A stretch of DNA of 64,000 bases from Streptomyces lanatus (GCF_014655715.1 NZ_BNBM01000011.1:248001-312000); one strand, 5' to 3'. Shown: positions 25,009-38,800, numbered from the stretch's first letter. Notes: a model not told the origin generated them from the sequence alone. Translations and numbers: made by a program.

Positions 25009-26724
25009 ATGGTTCGATCCCTGGTCGATCTGCTCTCCCAGCACGCCGCCCACCACCCCGACCGAACCGCCTACCGCTACCTCGTCACCGGCGACTGCGA
25101 CGGCGAGATCCAGGAGATGACCTACGGCCGGCTCGCCACCCGGTCCCGGGCCGTCGCCGCCTGGCTCCAGGAACGCGGCCTCGCCGGATCCCGCGCCATG
25201 CTGCTGTACCCGCCAGGCCTGGAGTTCATCCAGGGCTACCTCGGCTGCCTCGCGGCCGGCGTCGTCGCCGTACCGGGCGTCCCGCCGCAGGGCCGTGCGC
25301 AGAACCACCGTGCCCTGACCCGGATGAAGCGGCTGATCGCCGACGCCGACGCCAAGGTGATCCTGGGCGGACGCGAGGTGATCACGGCCCTGTCCACGAT
25401 GGCCGAGCATCTGCCCGAGCTCGCGGATGTCACCTGTGTCGCCACCGAGGACATCCCCGACGAGGCCGCCGCCTCCTGGCGCGAGCCCGAACTCACCGCC
25501 GACTCGGTCGCCTTCCTCCAGTACACCTCCGGCTCCACCTCCGCCCCGCGCGGCGTGGTCGTCACCCACGGCAACCTCCTCGACAACGAGCGGGTCATCA
25601 CCGAACGCATGGGGCACACGCCCGATGTCATCGCCGAGTACGGCCACGAGATGTTCGTCAGCTGGCTGCCCGTGTACCACGACATGGGCCTCATAGGCCC
25701 CGTCCTCAACACCATCCACCTCGGCGTCACCGCCACCCTCTTCTCACCGCTGCATTTCCTCCAGCGGCCCGAACGCTGGCTGACCGCAATCAGCCGCTAC
25801 CGCCCGCACACCAGCGGCGGACCCAACTTCGCCTACGAGCTGTGCCTCAAGCACGCCACCCCCAGGCTCCTCGACGAACTCGACCTCAGCAGCTGGAAAG
25901 TCGCCTTCAACGGAGCCGAACCGGTACGCGCCGCCACCCTGCGTCGCTTCGCCGACACCTTCGCCCCGGCCGGCTTCCGCCGCGAGGCCCTCTACCCCTG
26001 CTACGGACTCGCCGAGGCCACCCTGATGGTCACCGGCAGCACGGTCCACACCCCGCCCACCCTGCTCGCCGCCCCCGAAACCGGCCCGCACGCAGGCCAG
26101 TCCGACGCCGCGGCCGTCAGCTCCGGCCGCCCCGGCCCCGACGTCACCGTCGCCATCGCCGACCCCGAACGGGCCGAGGAACTCCCCGACGGCGAGACCG
26201 GCGAGATCTGGGTGCGCGGCGCGAGCGTCGCCAAGGGCTACTGGCGCAACGCCCTCGCCACCCGCGAGACCTTCCGCGCCACCCTGACCGGCCACGAAGG
26301 CCGCTTCCTGCGCACCGGCGACCTCGGATTCCTGCGCGACGGCGAACTCTTCGTCACCGGCCGCCTCAAGGACCTCATCGTCATCGACGGACGCAACCAC
26401 TACCCCCAGGACCTGGAACTCACCGCCGAGATGGCCCACCCGGCACTGCGCCCCGGCTGCACCGCCGCGTTCTCCGTCGAAGCCGGTGACGAGGGAGCGG
26501 GCGGCGAACAGGCCGTCCTCGTCGCCGAGATCGCCCCCGACGCTGCCTCCGAGGCCGAGAAAATCATCGACGTCGTCCGCAGCGGAATCGGCGACGCCCA
26601 CGGAGTGTCCGTGCGCGACGTCGTCCTGGTCCGGCCGGGCACCATCCCGAAGACCTCCAGCGGCAAGATCCAGCGCCGCGCCTCCCGCGCCGCCTACCTC
26701 GACGGCACCCTCGCGGCGATCTGA
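25009..26724 (+). CDS. Fatty acyl-AMP ligase (FAAL)
   Basis: 571 residues from the ATG at 25009 (AGGTGAGA 8 bp upstream; the ATG at 24985 has no such site). Adenylate-forming motifs are present: YTSGSTSAPRGVVVTHGN (P-loop), SWLPVYHDMGLIG, YGLAEATLMVTG, and the hinge GRLKDLIVIDGRNHYPQDLE, followed by the SSGKIQRR lysine motif. VYHDMGLIG, NHYPQDLE and the downstream ACP/PKS match FAALs, which activate fatty acids as acyl-AMP and pass them to an ACP rather than to CoA. Here the acceptor should be the N-terminal ACP of the PKS that follows 110 bp later. This defines a fatty-acid starter unit for the pathway. Confidence 0.92.
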   Translation: MVRSLVDLLSQHAAHHPDRTAYRYLVTGDCDGEIQEMTYGRLATRSRAVAAWLQERGLAGSRAMLLYPPGLEFIQGYLGCLAAGVVAVPGVPPQGRAQNHRALTRMKRLIADADAKVILGGREVITALSTMAEHLPELADVTCVATEDIPDEAAASWREPELTADSVAFLQYTSGSTSAPRGVVVTHGNLLDNERVITERMGHTPDVIAEYGHEMFVSWLPVYHDMGLIGPVLNTIHLGVTATLFSPLHFLQRPERWLTAISRYRPHTSGGPNFAYELCLKHATPRLLDELDLSSWKVAFNGAEPVRAATLRRFADTFAPAGFRREALYPCYGLAEATLMVTGSTVHTPPTLLAAPETGPHAGQSDAAAVSSGRPGPDVTVAIADPERAEELPDGETGEIWVRGASVAKGYWRNALATRETFRATLTGHEGRFLRTGDLGFLRDGELFVTGRLKDLIVIDGRNHYPQDLELTAEMAHPALRPGCTAAFSVEAGDEGAGGEQAVLVAEIAPDAASEAEKIIDVVRSGIGDAHGVSVRDVVLVRPGTIPKTSSGKIQRRASRAAYLDGTLAAI

Positions 26725-26736
26725 CCGCCAGCCCCT

Positions 26737-26795
26737 TCGTCGTACGCCGACGAGACCTAGCCGTACGACCGACGGAGCCCGCGCCGTCGTACGGC
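26737..26795. other. Two hairpins in the FAAL-PKS spacer
   Basis: Between the FAAL stop (26724) and the PKS start (26835) there are two inverted repeats: TCGTCG-TACGC-CGACGA (26737-26753), and GCCGTACGAC (26760-26769) with GTCGTACGGC (26786-26795). Neither is followed by a T-run. They could form an mRNA structure that tunes expression of the very long PKS gene, or a partial terminator. Confidence 0.4.
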
Positions 26796-26834
26796 CGCCC
26801 GCCCCTTGCCCGCATCCACGAGGACACCTCTCCC

Positions 26835-29800
26835 ATGCCTGCGCACGAGTCCCCGAAGCAGTCCCCCGAGCCGACCCTCACCACCGAGGAGGACGTGCGG
26901 GTCTGGCTGGAGTCGGCCGTCGCCGAGGCGGCCGGGCTCGAACCGCCGACCGTCGACCCGGACCGGCCGATCGCCGAATTCGGCTTGGGATCACGGCAGT
27001 TGGTGACCCTGGCGGCGGAGCTGTCCGCCTTGACGGGCCGCGGCCTGGATCCGTCCCTCGTCTTCAACCACCCCACGATCGCGGCGCTCGCGCAAGCGGT
27101 GTTCGACGACACGCCCGCACCGACTCCGCATCCGGTGGCGGGTCCCGTGCCGGTCGGCGACGACATCGCCATCATCTCCATGGCCTGTCGTTTCCCGGGG
27201 GACGCCGACAATCCCGAGGCGCTGTGGCGGCTGCTGGCCCAGGGCGAGGACGCCATCACCGAGGTACCGGCGGGCCGTTGGGACACCCACGGGCTGCACG
27301 ACCCCGACCCGGAGGCCACCGGCAAGGCGTACTCCCTGTACGGCGGCTACCTCTCCGGCATCGACCGCTTCGACGCGGCCTTCTTCGGGATCTCCCCGCG
27401 CGAGGCCGCCGCCATGGACCCCCAGCAGCGGCTGCTCCTGCAGACCGGCTGGGAGGCGATCGAACGGGCCGGCATCGTCCCCGAGACGCTCAACGGCAGC
27501 TCCACCGGCGTCTACATCGGCCTCTACGACAGCGGATACCTGGCGTCCGCCGCCCTCGACCAGCTCGACGGGCACGTCGGCACCGGCTCCGCGTCCAGTG
27601 TGGCCTCCGGGCGCATCGCCTACACCCTCGGCCTCCAGGGCCCCGCCGTCACCGTCGACACCGCTTGCTCGTCGTCCCTGGTCGCCCTGCACCTGGCGGC
27701 ACGGGCGCTGGCGGCCGGGGAGTGCGACCTGGCGCTGGCGGGCGGCGCGACGTTGCTGGTGACGCCGCGTGGGCACGTCGAGTTCAGCAGGCTGCGCGGG
27801 CTTTCGCCGTCCGGGCGATGCAGCCCCTTCTCGGCGGACGCCGACGGTGTCGTGTGGGGCGAGGGCTGTGGAGTGCTGCTGCTCAAACGGCTCGCCGACG
27901 CACGCCGTGACGGCGACCGGATCCTCGCGGTCGTCAAGGGCTCGGCCATCAACCAGGACGGCCGCAGCCAGGGGCTCAGCGCGCCCAACGGCCCCGCCCA
28001 GGAGCGGGTACTGCGCGCCGCGCTCGACGCCGCCGGGCTCCGGCCGGCCGACCTGGACCACATCGAGGCCCACGGCACCGGCACCCGCCTCGGCGACCCC
28101 ATCGAGGGCCGCGCCCTGGCCGCCGTCTTCGGCCCCGACCGCCCCGCCGACCGACCCCTCGGCGTCGGCTCCCTCAAGTCCCACATCGGCCACACCCAGG
28201 CCGCCGCGGGCATCGCCGGCGTCATCAAGTCGGTACTGGCGCTGGGGCATGAACGCATACCGGCGTCCCTGCACGCCGGGACCCCGACCGAGCACATCGA
28301 CTGGGCGCACAGCGGGCTACGGCTGCTGAGCGAGGGTCAGGACTGGTCGCGGGATCCGGAGCGGGTACGGCGGGCGGGGGTGAGCGCCTTCGGGATCAGC
28401 GGGACCAATGCACATGTGGTGCTGGAGGAAGCGCCCGAGGACCAGGATCAGCCTCCCGGCGACCTACCCGCGCCGACCCTCTTCCCGCTCTCGGCCCGCA
28501 CCCTGCCCGCCCTCCAGGGCCAGGCCGACCGCCTTCGCCAGACCCTTGAGCAGCACCCCGAGCTGCCGCTCCCCGCAGTCGCGGCAGCGCTCGCCCACCA
28601 CCGCACCCACTTCGAGCACCGAGCCGTCCTCCAGGCCGGCGACCGCGAGGAACTCCTCACCGCCCTGCACGCCCTCACCGAGGACCGCCCGGACACCGAC
28701 CTCACCGTCGGCCCCGAACAGGCCCTCCCCGCGGGCAAGGTGGCATTCGTCTTCCCCGGCCAGGGATCCCAGTGGCCCGGCATGGCACGCGATCTGCTCG
28801 ACCGCGACCCGGTGTTCGCCGACGAACTCGACCGCTGCGACGCCGCCCTGCGCCCGTTCACCGACTGGTCGGTGACCTCGGTGCTGCGCGGTGACGCGGG
28901 TGCCCCGGGCCTGGACCGCGTGGACGTCGTCCAGCCGGTGCTCTTCGCCGTCATGGTGTCGCTGGCCGCCGTGTGGCGGGCGCGCGGCGTAAGGCCGGAC
29001 GCTGTCGTCGGACACAGCCAGGGCGAGGTCGCCGCGGCGTGCGTCGCCGGGGCGCTCAGCCTCAACGACGCCGCGGCCGTGGTCGCCCTGCGCAGTCAGG
29101 CTCTGACCGAACTGTCAGGCACCGGGACGATGGCCGTCGTCGCTCTGCCGGCCACCGAGGTCGAGGCTCAACTCGCCGAGGGCGATGGTGAGATCAGCAT
29201 CGCTGCCGTCAACAGCGGCCGCTCGACCGTCATCGCCGGCGCCGTGGACGCCGTCGAAGCCCTGCTCGCCGACCTCGACCGACAGCAGATCTTCGTCCGC
29301 CGCCTCGACGTCGACTACGCCTCCCACAGCGCCCAGGTCGAGCCGCTCCGCCCCACGATCCGCGACGAACTCGACGGCGTCACCACCTACCCGACGTCCG
29401 TCGCCTGGTACTCCACCGTCACCGGCGAGCCCGTCACCGACGAACTCGAAGCCGAGTACTGGTACACCAACCTGCGCGAGCCCGTCCGCTTCGCGCCCAC
29501 CGTCGAGCGCATGGTCGCCGACGGCTACCGCCACTTCGTGGAGCTCGCCCCGCACCCGTCCCTGCTCACCGCCCTGCGCACCATCGACGAGGACCTGGTC
29601 GCGGTCGGCTCCCTGCGCCGCGATGAGGACGGCCCCGCCTGCCTGGACCGCGCCGCTGCCGAACTCCACGTCCACGGACGACGGATCGACTGGCGCCGCC
29701 TCGTCCCGCCGACGACTCCGGCGGACCTTCCGACGTACGCCTGGGACGAGCAGCGCCACTGGATCGAGCCTGTCGGCACGGCCGCCGCCCCCGGCCTCTT

Positions 29801-32800
29801 CGACCGCGCCGCGCACCCATTGCTAGGCATCCAGCTCCAATCGGCGGACGAGACCCGCTGGACCTTCCGCAACGAGTGGTCCCCGGCCACTGCCGAATGG
29901 CTGCCCGACCACAGCGTCTTCGGCCGGACCGTCGTCTCGGGCACCACCGTGCTGGAACTCTGCCGCGCCGCCGTGTCCGTGGCCCGCCCCGACTCCGCCG
30001 CCGATGTCACCGACCTGCTCCTCCTGGCCCCCCTGACCCTGTCCGCCAGCGGCACGGTCGAGGTGTCCGTCGAGGTGGTCACCGCCGGGGCCGTGCCGGA
30101 GATCACGGTTCACAGCCGCCCGCGCGGTCAGGACGCCGTGGACTGGACCCTGCACGCCACAGCGTCCGCGGCCGACGACCCAGCCCCCACGCCGGCCGAC
30201 GAGCCCCCGACCTGGCCCGAAACCGCCGAACCGGCCTGGCACGACGACACCTACGCCCGCCTGTCCGAACTCGGCCTCGGCTACGGCCCCGCCTTCCAGG
30301 GCGTACGCCAGGCAGCCGCGACCGGCGACGGCACCCTGCTGGCCCGCCTCGCGCTGCCGCCCGTGGCCCGTGACACGGCCGACCCCTACCCGGTGCACCC
30401 GGCGCTCCTTGACGCAGCCCTCCAGGTGGCCGCAGCCTTCGACGACCGGCGGGTTCTGCTCCCGGTCGCCGTGGCCCGCTGCGTCCTGCCGCCCGGCGGG
30501 GCGACCGAGCTGACCGCGGCCGTACGCCGGACCGGCGGCTCCGACACCGACGTCACCCTGGACGTCACTCTGTGGGACGCCGACGGATTCCCGGCCGGGC
30601 GTCTGGAGGGCGTACGGCTGCGGGCCGCGAGTCCGGCCGACCTGAACAACGGATCGGAGAACGGGCGGCATCTGTACGAGGTGGCGTGGACGGCGGTGGC
30701 GGAGACGCCCACCCAGGCCGACACCGTCGTACGGCATTGGCCGAACCCGTCGGAACACGCCTCTGCGGCATATGAGTTGGCCACCACCGCCCTCGCCGAG
30801 CTGCAGGCGCTCATCGCCCTCCCGCCGGACGAGGCGCCGGCCCGCACCCTCTGGGTGACCCGCGGAGCCGTCGCGGCGGCGGACGGTGACACGGTTCCCA
30901 GGCTCGCCCAGTCGGTGCTCTGGGGCCTGGCCCGCAGTGCCCGCGCCGAACACCCCGACCTCGGGCTGATCCTCCTCGACCTTGAGGGCGAGGAGGAACC
31001 GCCGCCGCTGCCCGCCGATGAGCCTGAACTCTCCCTGCGGGATGGCCAGTTGCTGGCCCCGCGTCTGATACGGGCTCGCCCCGCACCGAGCCCCGGGCGT
31101 ATCCCCACCGACGGAACCGTACTGATCACCGGCGGCCTCGGCGCGGTCGGCCGTCACCTCGCCCGCATGCTCGCCGAGAACGGTGTCCCGCGCCTCCTGC
31201 TGACGTCCCGTCAAGGCGCCGACGACCCCCGCGCGGCCGACGTCACCGCCGAACTCACCGCGCTCGGCGCCGAGGTGGAGATCGCCGCGTGCGACGTCGC
31301 GGACGCGGCGGCCGTGGCAGCCGTACTTGAGCGCACCGAGGTTCCCCTGCGCGGCGTCGTGCACTGCGCCGGAGTACTCGCCGACGGCGTGGTCGCCGAG
31401 CTGAGCGCCGAGCGCCTCGCCGAGGTGCTGCGCCCGAAGGTCGACGGCGCCGCCCACCTGCACCGGCTCACCGCCGATCAGCCTCTCGACCTGTTCCTGC
31501 TGGTGTCGTCGGCAGCCGGAGTCATCGGCAACGCGGGCCAGGCCAACTACGCCGCCGCCAATGTCTTCCTCGATCAACTCGCCCATCACCGCCGCGCGTT
31601 GGGCCTGCCCGGCGTCTCGATCTCCTACGGCGCCTGGGCGGGGGAGGGGCTCGCCGCCCAGCACGCCGACCTGGAGCGGATGGCCCGGCTCGGCCACCGC
31701 GCCCTCACCCCCGAACAGGGTCGCGAACTCACCGAACTCGCCCTGCGTCGCGACACCCCCCACCTGGTCGCCTCGGCCCTGGACCTGCCCCGGCTGAGGG
31801 CCGCCGCCCCCGCAGACGCCCTGTGGCGCACCCTGCTTCCGGCGGCGCGGACGGGCAGCCGTACGCTGGCCGACCGTCTGGCCCGGCTGGATGAGCCCGA
31901 ACGCGCCGCCCGTGTCCTCGCCCTGGTCCGTGAGGAGGCCGCCCTGGCGCTCGGGCTGCGTTCGGCGGAGTCCGTCCGCCCCGACCAGCCGCTGCGCGAC
32001 CTCGGCATGGACTCGGTGACGGCGGTCGACCTGCGCAACCGCATCAGCGCCCGCATCGGCACCAAGCTCCCCGCGACGCTCCTCTTCGACCACCCCACAC
32101 CGGCCCGACTGAGCGCCCACATCCTGACCGGCGTTCTGAAGACCTCGCTTCCACGCCCCCAGGCGGCCGCGCCCGTACGCGACGCGGACGAGCCCGTCGC
32201 CCTCGTCGCCATGGCCTGCCGGCTTCCCGGCGGAGTCGGCGACCCGGATGCCCTGTGGCGCCTGGTCGCGGAGGGACGGGACGCGGTCGGACCCTTCCCG
32301 GCGGGGCGTTGGGACGTCGAGTCGCTCTACGACCCCGACCCGGACGCGCCCGGCAAGTCCTACGCCCGCGAAGGCGGATTCCTCGACGACATCGAGTCCT
32401 TCGACGCCGGGTTCTTCGGCATCACCCCGAAGGAGGCCGCCGCCATGGACCCGCAGCAGCGGCTGCTCCTCGAAACGGCCTGGGAGTCGCTGGAGCGCGC
32501 CGGAATCGTGCCCGGCGACCTGGCGGGCAGCACCACCGGCGTGTACGTCGGCATGTTCGGCAGCGACTATCTGTCCGGCACCCGGCTCGACCAACTCGAC
32601 GGATACGTCGGCACCGGGTCCGCCCTCAGCGTGGCCTCCGGACGCCTCGCCTACACGTTGGGGCTGAACGGGCCCGCGCTGACCGTCGACACCGCGTGCT
32701 CGTCGTCCCTCGTCTCCGTGCATCTGGCGGCACAGGCGCTGCGCGCGGGCGAGTGCGATCTGGCGCTCGCGGGTGGCGTCACCCTGATGGTCACGCCGCA

Positions 32801-35800
32801 GACCTTCGTCGAGTTCAGCCGACTGCGCGGACTGTCGCCGACCGGCCGCTGCCGCTCCTTCTCCGACGCCGCCGACGGTGCCATCTGGGCCGAGGGCGCC
32901 GGGATGGTCGTACTGAAGCGACTGAGCGACGCCCGTCGGGACGGCGACCGTGTCCTCGCCGTCCTGCGCGGCACCGCCGTCAACCAGGACGGCCGCAGCC
33001 AGGGCCTGTCCGCACCCAACGGCCCCGCGCAGGAGCAGGTCATCCGCCGCGCCCTGGAACAGTCCGGATTGCGGGCCGTCGACATCGACTACATCGAGGC
33101 ACACGGCACCGGCACCACCCTGGGCGACCCGATCGAGGCGAACGCCCTCACCGAGGTCTTCGGCGCCTCCCGCACCGAGGGGCGCCCCCTGTACCTGGGC
33201 TCGCTCAAGTCCAACGTCGGCCACACCCAGGCCGCTTCGGGCGTCGTCGGGCTCATCAAGGTCGTGCAGTCGCTGCACCACGAGACCCTGCCGCGCACCC
33301 TGCACGCCGACACACCCAGCCGGCACGTCGAGTGGGCCGACAGCGGACTGCATCTGCTGCGGGAGGCCGTCGCCTGGCCCGCGTCGGCCCAGCGGGTGCG
33401 GCGGGCGGGCATCAGCGCCTTCGGTATCAGCGGCACCAACGCCCATGTGATCGTGGAGGAGGCGCCCGTGGTCGTACGTGATTCCGGGAACGCACCTCCC
33501 ATTGTACGCGACTCCGCCGACGAACCTCCCGTCGGCAAGCGCCTGTTCGTCCTGTCCGGCCGCGGCGAGACGGGTCTCCGTGGACAGGCCGCCGGACTCG
33601 CGCACCACCTCGCCGCCGACGACTCCGCCGCTCTGCCGGACATCGCCCACACCCTGGCCCACCACCGCACCCACTTCGAGCGGCGCACCGTCGTCGTGGC
33701 CGAAGACCGGGACGAACTGCGTTCCGTGCTGGGCGAGTTGGCGTCCGGGCAGATCCCGCTCCCCCCGCTCCGCGAGGAGCAGGCCGGCAAGGTCGCCTTC
33801 GTCTACTCCGGGCACGGTGGTCAGTGGCCCGGTATGGGGCTCGACCTGATGCGGGATTCTGAGGCGTTCCGTGCGGAGCTGACGCGGATCGACGCGGCGG
33901 TGCAGCGGCACGCCGGGTGGTCGGTGCTCAACGCGCTGCGGGCACCGGAGGAGTTCTCGCCGCTGGAGCGGACCGAGTATCTGCAGCCGACGCTGTTCGC
34001 GGTGAACGCGGCGCTGACGGCCGCCTGGCGCGAGCTGGGCATCGCCCCGGACGCCGTGACCGGGCACAGCCTGGGCGAGATCGCCGCCGCGTACGGCGCG
34101 GGCGCCCTCACCCTGGACGACGCCGTGGCCGTGGTGACGGGGCGGGCCCAGACCGTCGTACCCGTCGCGGGCAAGGGCGGCATGCTCTCCCTGGACCTGC
34201 CGCGTCCCCGCGTCGAGGAACTCCTCGCGCCCTACGCCGACCGGCTCTTCGTCGCGGCCGTCAACAGCCCGCACTCCACGGCCGTATCCGGCGCCGCCGA
34301 CGCCTTGGCCGAGCTGCGCCGTAGCCTCGACGAGCAGGGCATCGAGGCCCGGTCGCTGTCGACGCCGTTCGCCTCGCACACCCCGCTGATGGGCGCGCTG
34401 CGCGACGAGCTGCTCGACCGCCTCTCCGGCGTACGGGGTACACAGACGGGCACCCCGCTGTACTCGACGGTGCTCGCCGAACCCGTGCCCGGCGACCGCC
34501 TGGACCCCGAGTACTGGTACGCCAACCTCAGCGAGCCCGTCCGCTTCGCGGAAACGATCCGTCGCATGCTGGACGACGGCTACCGCTACTTCGTGGAACT
34601 GAGCCCGCACCCCTCACTCCGCCCTTCCATCGAGGCCGTCGCTGCCGAGGCCGGGATCGACGCGGTGAGCGTCGGCTCGCTGCGCCGCCAGCACGGCGGA
34701 CAGGACGCGCTGCTCGGCAGGCTGGGGGAGCTGTACACGGCCGGGCACGCGCCCGACTGGTCGGCACTGTTCTCGGCGGGCCGCCGCGTCGACCTGCCCA
34801 CCTACGCCTTCGCCCGCGAACGCCACTGGCTCGCCCCCGCCCCGGCCACCGCGTCCGGCGCCTCACCGCTCCTCGGCACCCATGTCGAGGCCAGCGACGA
34901 AGCCGACCGGCACCTCTTCCAGAGCGAGGTGGACCTGCGCGACAGCCGCTTCGCCTATCTGACCGACCACCGCGTCACCGGCGAGGTGTGGCTGCCCGGC
35001 GCCGCCTTCCTCGACATGGCGATGGAGGCCGCGCGCACGGTGCAAGAGGATGTACGGCTCGTGGACGTGAGGTTCCTGACGCCGCTGCGTCTGGACGAGA
35101 CCCGGGCGTCCCGACTCCAGCTCGTCCTGAGCCCCGCCGTCGACGGCTTCCGGGACTTCACGATCGCCTCGGCGCCCGGCGGCGGCGAGCGGCGAGCGAG
35201 CTGGGAACGCCATGTCGCCGGACGCATGGCTACCAACGGCGCCTCAGTTGAAGCCGAAATCGCCGCACTCCGGGAACGCTGCACCGAACAGGTCGACCTG
35301 GCATCCATCTACGGCGGTCTCGCCGCCCTCGGCATCGAGTACGGCCCCGCCTTCCGAGGCCTGGAGTCCGGCCACCGCACCCACTCCGCCGCCGTCGCCC
35401 GACTCGCCGATCAGCCCGCCGCCGGCCACCTGCTCCATCCGGCCGTCCTGGACGCCGCCTTCCACACGGCCGCGCTGCCCGCCGACGCGCCGCAGGGAAG
35501 GGCCTTCGTGCCCGCCGGAGTCGGCCGGCTCCACCACACCGGACTGCGCACCACACCCACCTGGGTCACCTGCGAGCTGCGGTCCGTGTCCGGCGACACC
35601 GCGACACTGGATCTCCGCCTGTACGACGCCGACGACCAACTAGTCCTCGCCGCCGAGGAGTTCGAACTGGCCGCGCTCTCACCTCTCGACGGAGCGCTCT
35701 TCGAGACCCGCTGGCAGCCCCGCCCGACCGCCGCCGAAGCGCCTGCACGCGGCAGCTGGCTGATCCTGGCCGACGAGTCGGGCACGGCGGCCGAACTCGT

Positions 35801-38800
35801 GGAGCGGCTGGGTTCCGAGGCGCCGTATGTGGTCGCCCGCAGGGGGCGTTCGTACGCCGTCGAAGGCCCCGGCCGCTACGTCCTCGACCCCGCCGACCCC
35901 CAGCACCTGGCCCGACTGCTGGACGAGGCCTTCGCCGATCAACCACCCGCGCGCATCGTCCAGTTGTCCGCCCTCGACGCCCCGGCGATCGAGGACGCGG
36001 AGACGGCGGAGGAGGCGGCCCGGCTGTGCTGCCTGAGCACCCTGCACCTCGTCCGCACACTCGCCGACCGCGCGCAGGGCACGCCGCCCCGTCTCTTCGT
36101 CGTCGCCCGGGGCAGTCAGGCCGCCGGTGACAGCACCCAGGTGGCGCACCCTCAGCAGGCGCTCGCCTGGGGCTTCGGGCTCGCGGTGGCGCAGGAGTAC
36201 CCGGAGCTGCGGACCACCCTGGTCGACCTCCCGCCGACGGATGGCGCCGACGCCCTGTGGGCCCAGCTGCGGCACGCCGACGACGAACGGCTAGTCGCGC
36301 TGCGTGGGTCTGGACGTCTGGTGCCCCGCTTGACCCGCACCCGTCCCGACGACAGCGGACAGGGCACCGTCACCTCCGACGGTGTGTATCTGATCACCGG
36401 TGGTCTGGGCGGCCTCGGGCGAGTCATCGCCGAGCGGCTCGTCGGACGCGGCGCTCGACGGCTGGCCCTGATGAGCCGTAGTGCGCCCGGCCAGGAGGCC
36501 CTGGCGTGGATCCGCACGCTCGAACAGCGTGGTGTGACCGTGCAGTTGGCGCGTGCGGACGTCGCCGACCGCGACGGGCTGACGGCCGCCCTGGACGCCG
36601 TACGCCACGCGCTCGGCCCGATCACCGGAGTCGTACACGCGGCCGGTGTCCTGGACGACGCCACGATTGCCAACCTGACCGACGAGCGTGTCCTGCGCGT
36701 CCTCGGCCCCAAGGTCCTCGGCACCGCACTGCTCACCGAACTCACCCCGGACGCTGCGGACTTCGTACTCTTCGCATCCGTTGCCGGTCTGCTCGGCTCG
36801 GCCGGACAGAGCCCGTACTCGGCGGCCAACGCCTTCCTCGACGCCTGGGCCCACCACCTCTCCCGCGCCGATCGACGGGCGCTGAGCCTGGACTGGGGAG
36901 CCTGGTCCGGGGTCGGCATGGTGTCCGAATCCGGCACCCGCGAGGCCGAGACGGCCCGTTCGGGCCTGGTCGCCTTCTCCGCGCAGGACGGCGGCGAACT
37001 GTTCGAGCGCGTACTGGGCACCGCCCGCCGCCAGCTCGCCCCGCTCGCCCTGGACTGGGAGATGCTGGCCCTCGACCCCGACGCGGCCCGCACCCGCCCG
37101 ATCCTGGCCGACCTGGTCACCGTCCCCACGGCCGCCTCCGGCGCGGACGACCTCGTCACCAAGGTCCTCGCGGCGACGACCGACACCGAGCGGGCCGTAC
37201 GACTGGAGGCATACGTCCGCGCCAGGATCGGCGAGGTCTCCGGCGGTGCGGTCCAGGTGTCCGCGACCACAGCCCTGAAGGAACTCGGCCTCGACTCCCT
37301 CATGCTCGTGCGCCTGCGCAACGCCTTCGCCCGGGAACTAGGCGTCGAACTCCCCGCCGCCACCGTCTTCTCCGCCGCCGACATCCGAGGCCTCGCCGAG
37401 GCCCTCACCACGGCCCTCCCCGAACGGAAGACGACGGCGCAGGACGTGCCGGAGCACGCGATCGAAGTCCCGGAGACCGAGACGCACCCCGCGACCCGCG
37501 ACGTCGTACGGCTGCTCCGCAGCGCCCAGCCCGGCATGCCCGACGCCGCCCACGCCGTCGGCCTCGCGGTCCGCCTCACCACACCCACCACCCGCGAGAC
37601 ACTCACCGCCCTCGTCACCCGCCTCACCGCACGCCACGCGGCCCTGCGCACGGCCATCGTCACCGCCCCCGAGGGCGGACGCCTGCTCCAGGTCGACCGC
37701 GAACTCCGGGAACCCCCGCTGCGGTGGACGGTCGTTCCCGACGACACCGCCCTCGACGCGGCCGACCGCCTGCGCGCACTCCTGGAACCGCCGTTCGACC
37801 TCGCCGCCCCGCCCCTGTGGCGATTCGAGCTGCTCGACGGCGGTGAGCGCGGCCAGATCCTGGTGTACGGCGCCCACCACGCGGTCAGCGATCTGCAGTC
37901 GCTGCTTCTGGTGGCGGGTGAGATCGACGCCGAACTCTCCGGCGAGCAGCTCGGCGACACCGTCACCAACCGCGACATCCAGCTCCTGATCCAGGCCCAG
38001 CGGCACGACGAGAAGGCGGTCGGGCGCGCCGACGCGGGCGACTGGCGCGAGGCGTTCCAGGGCAGCGAACGCCTCGACCTCACCCTGAGCCGGCCACGTC
38101 CGCAGACCCGCTCCTACCGCGCGGGCAGCGTGACCGTGGCCATCCCGGACGGGCTCACGGATCGGATCTCGGCCGCCGCGAGCCGCCTCGCCGTGACGCC
38201 CGCCGCGTTCTGCCTCGGCACCCTCACCGTCCTGCTGGCCAGGAAGCGCGAGCGTGAACGCTTCGTCCTCGCCGTGCCCGTGGACACCCGCATACACGCC
38301 GACGCCTACGACGCGGTGGGCTTCTTCGGTGTGCCGGTGCCCTTCCCCGCCGAGGCGGGCGAGGGGGAGCGGATCGAGGAGGTGCTGCGCCGCACGGACG
38401 GCCGCCTTGAGCGGGTGCTGACCAAGGGCGCCATGTTCTCCGACGTGCTGCCGGTGCTGGCCGGAGAGGGGCTGTACCGGGCGAACGCGCCGCTGGTGGA
38501 GGTGTACTTCAACTATGTGCGCGCTGCACGGAGGTTGACCGGGCTTGAGGTGCTGCCGGCGGGGACGGGCCACTCCGACCTCGACCTGATGATCACCATG
38601 ACGCCGGACGCGGGGCGGATCCGCCTCGACCACAACCTCGACATCCTGGACGCGGGGGCCGTGGCCGAGCTGGGGGAGGAGCTGCTGGGGCTGCTCGCGG
38701 AGGCTGCTGAGGATGCGTCGGGGCCGGTGCGTACGGAGATGGCCGCCACGGATGATCCGTCGGTGCCTACGACTACGACGTCGACCGCCGCCGAGCCTGC

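Noticed and set aside
30640..31110. Possible enoylreductase between DH1 and KR1
   Set aside because: The segment (LYEVAWTAV to LIRARPAPSP) is the structural half of a KR domain and lacks an ER nucleotide-binding motif.
29823..34610. Very long open frame (1595 codons) antisense to the PKS
   Set aside because: High-GC shadow frame: it mirrors the PKS codons, has no recognisable domain and no promoter or ribosome-binding site. The same applies to other long antisense frames at 1291-2589, 36152-38083, 37338-39566 and 39774-42746.
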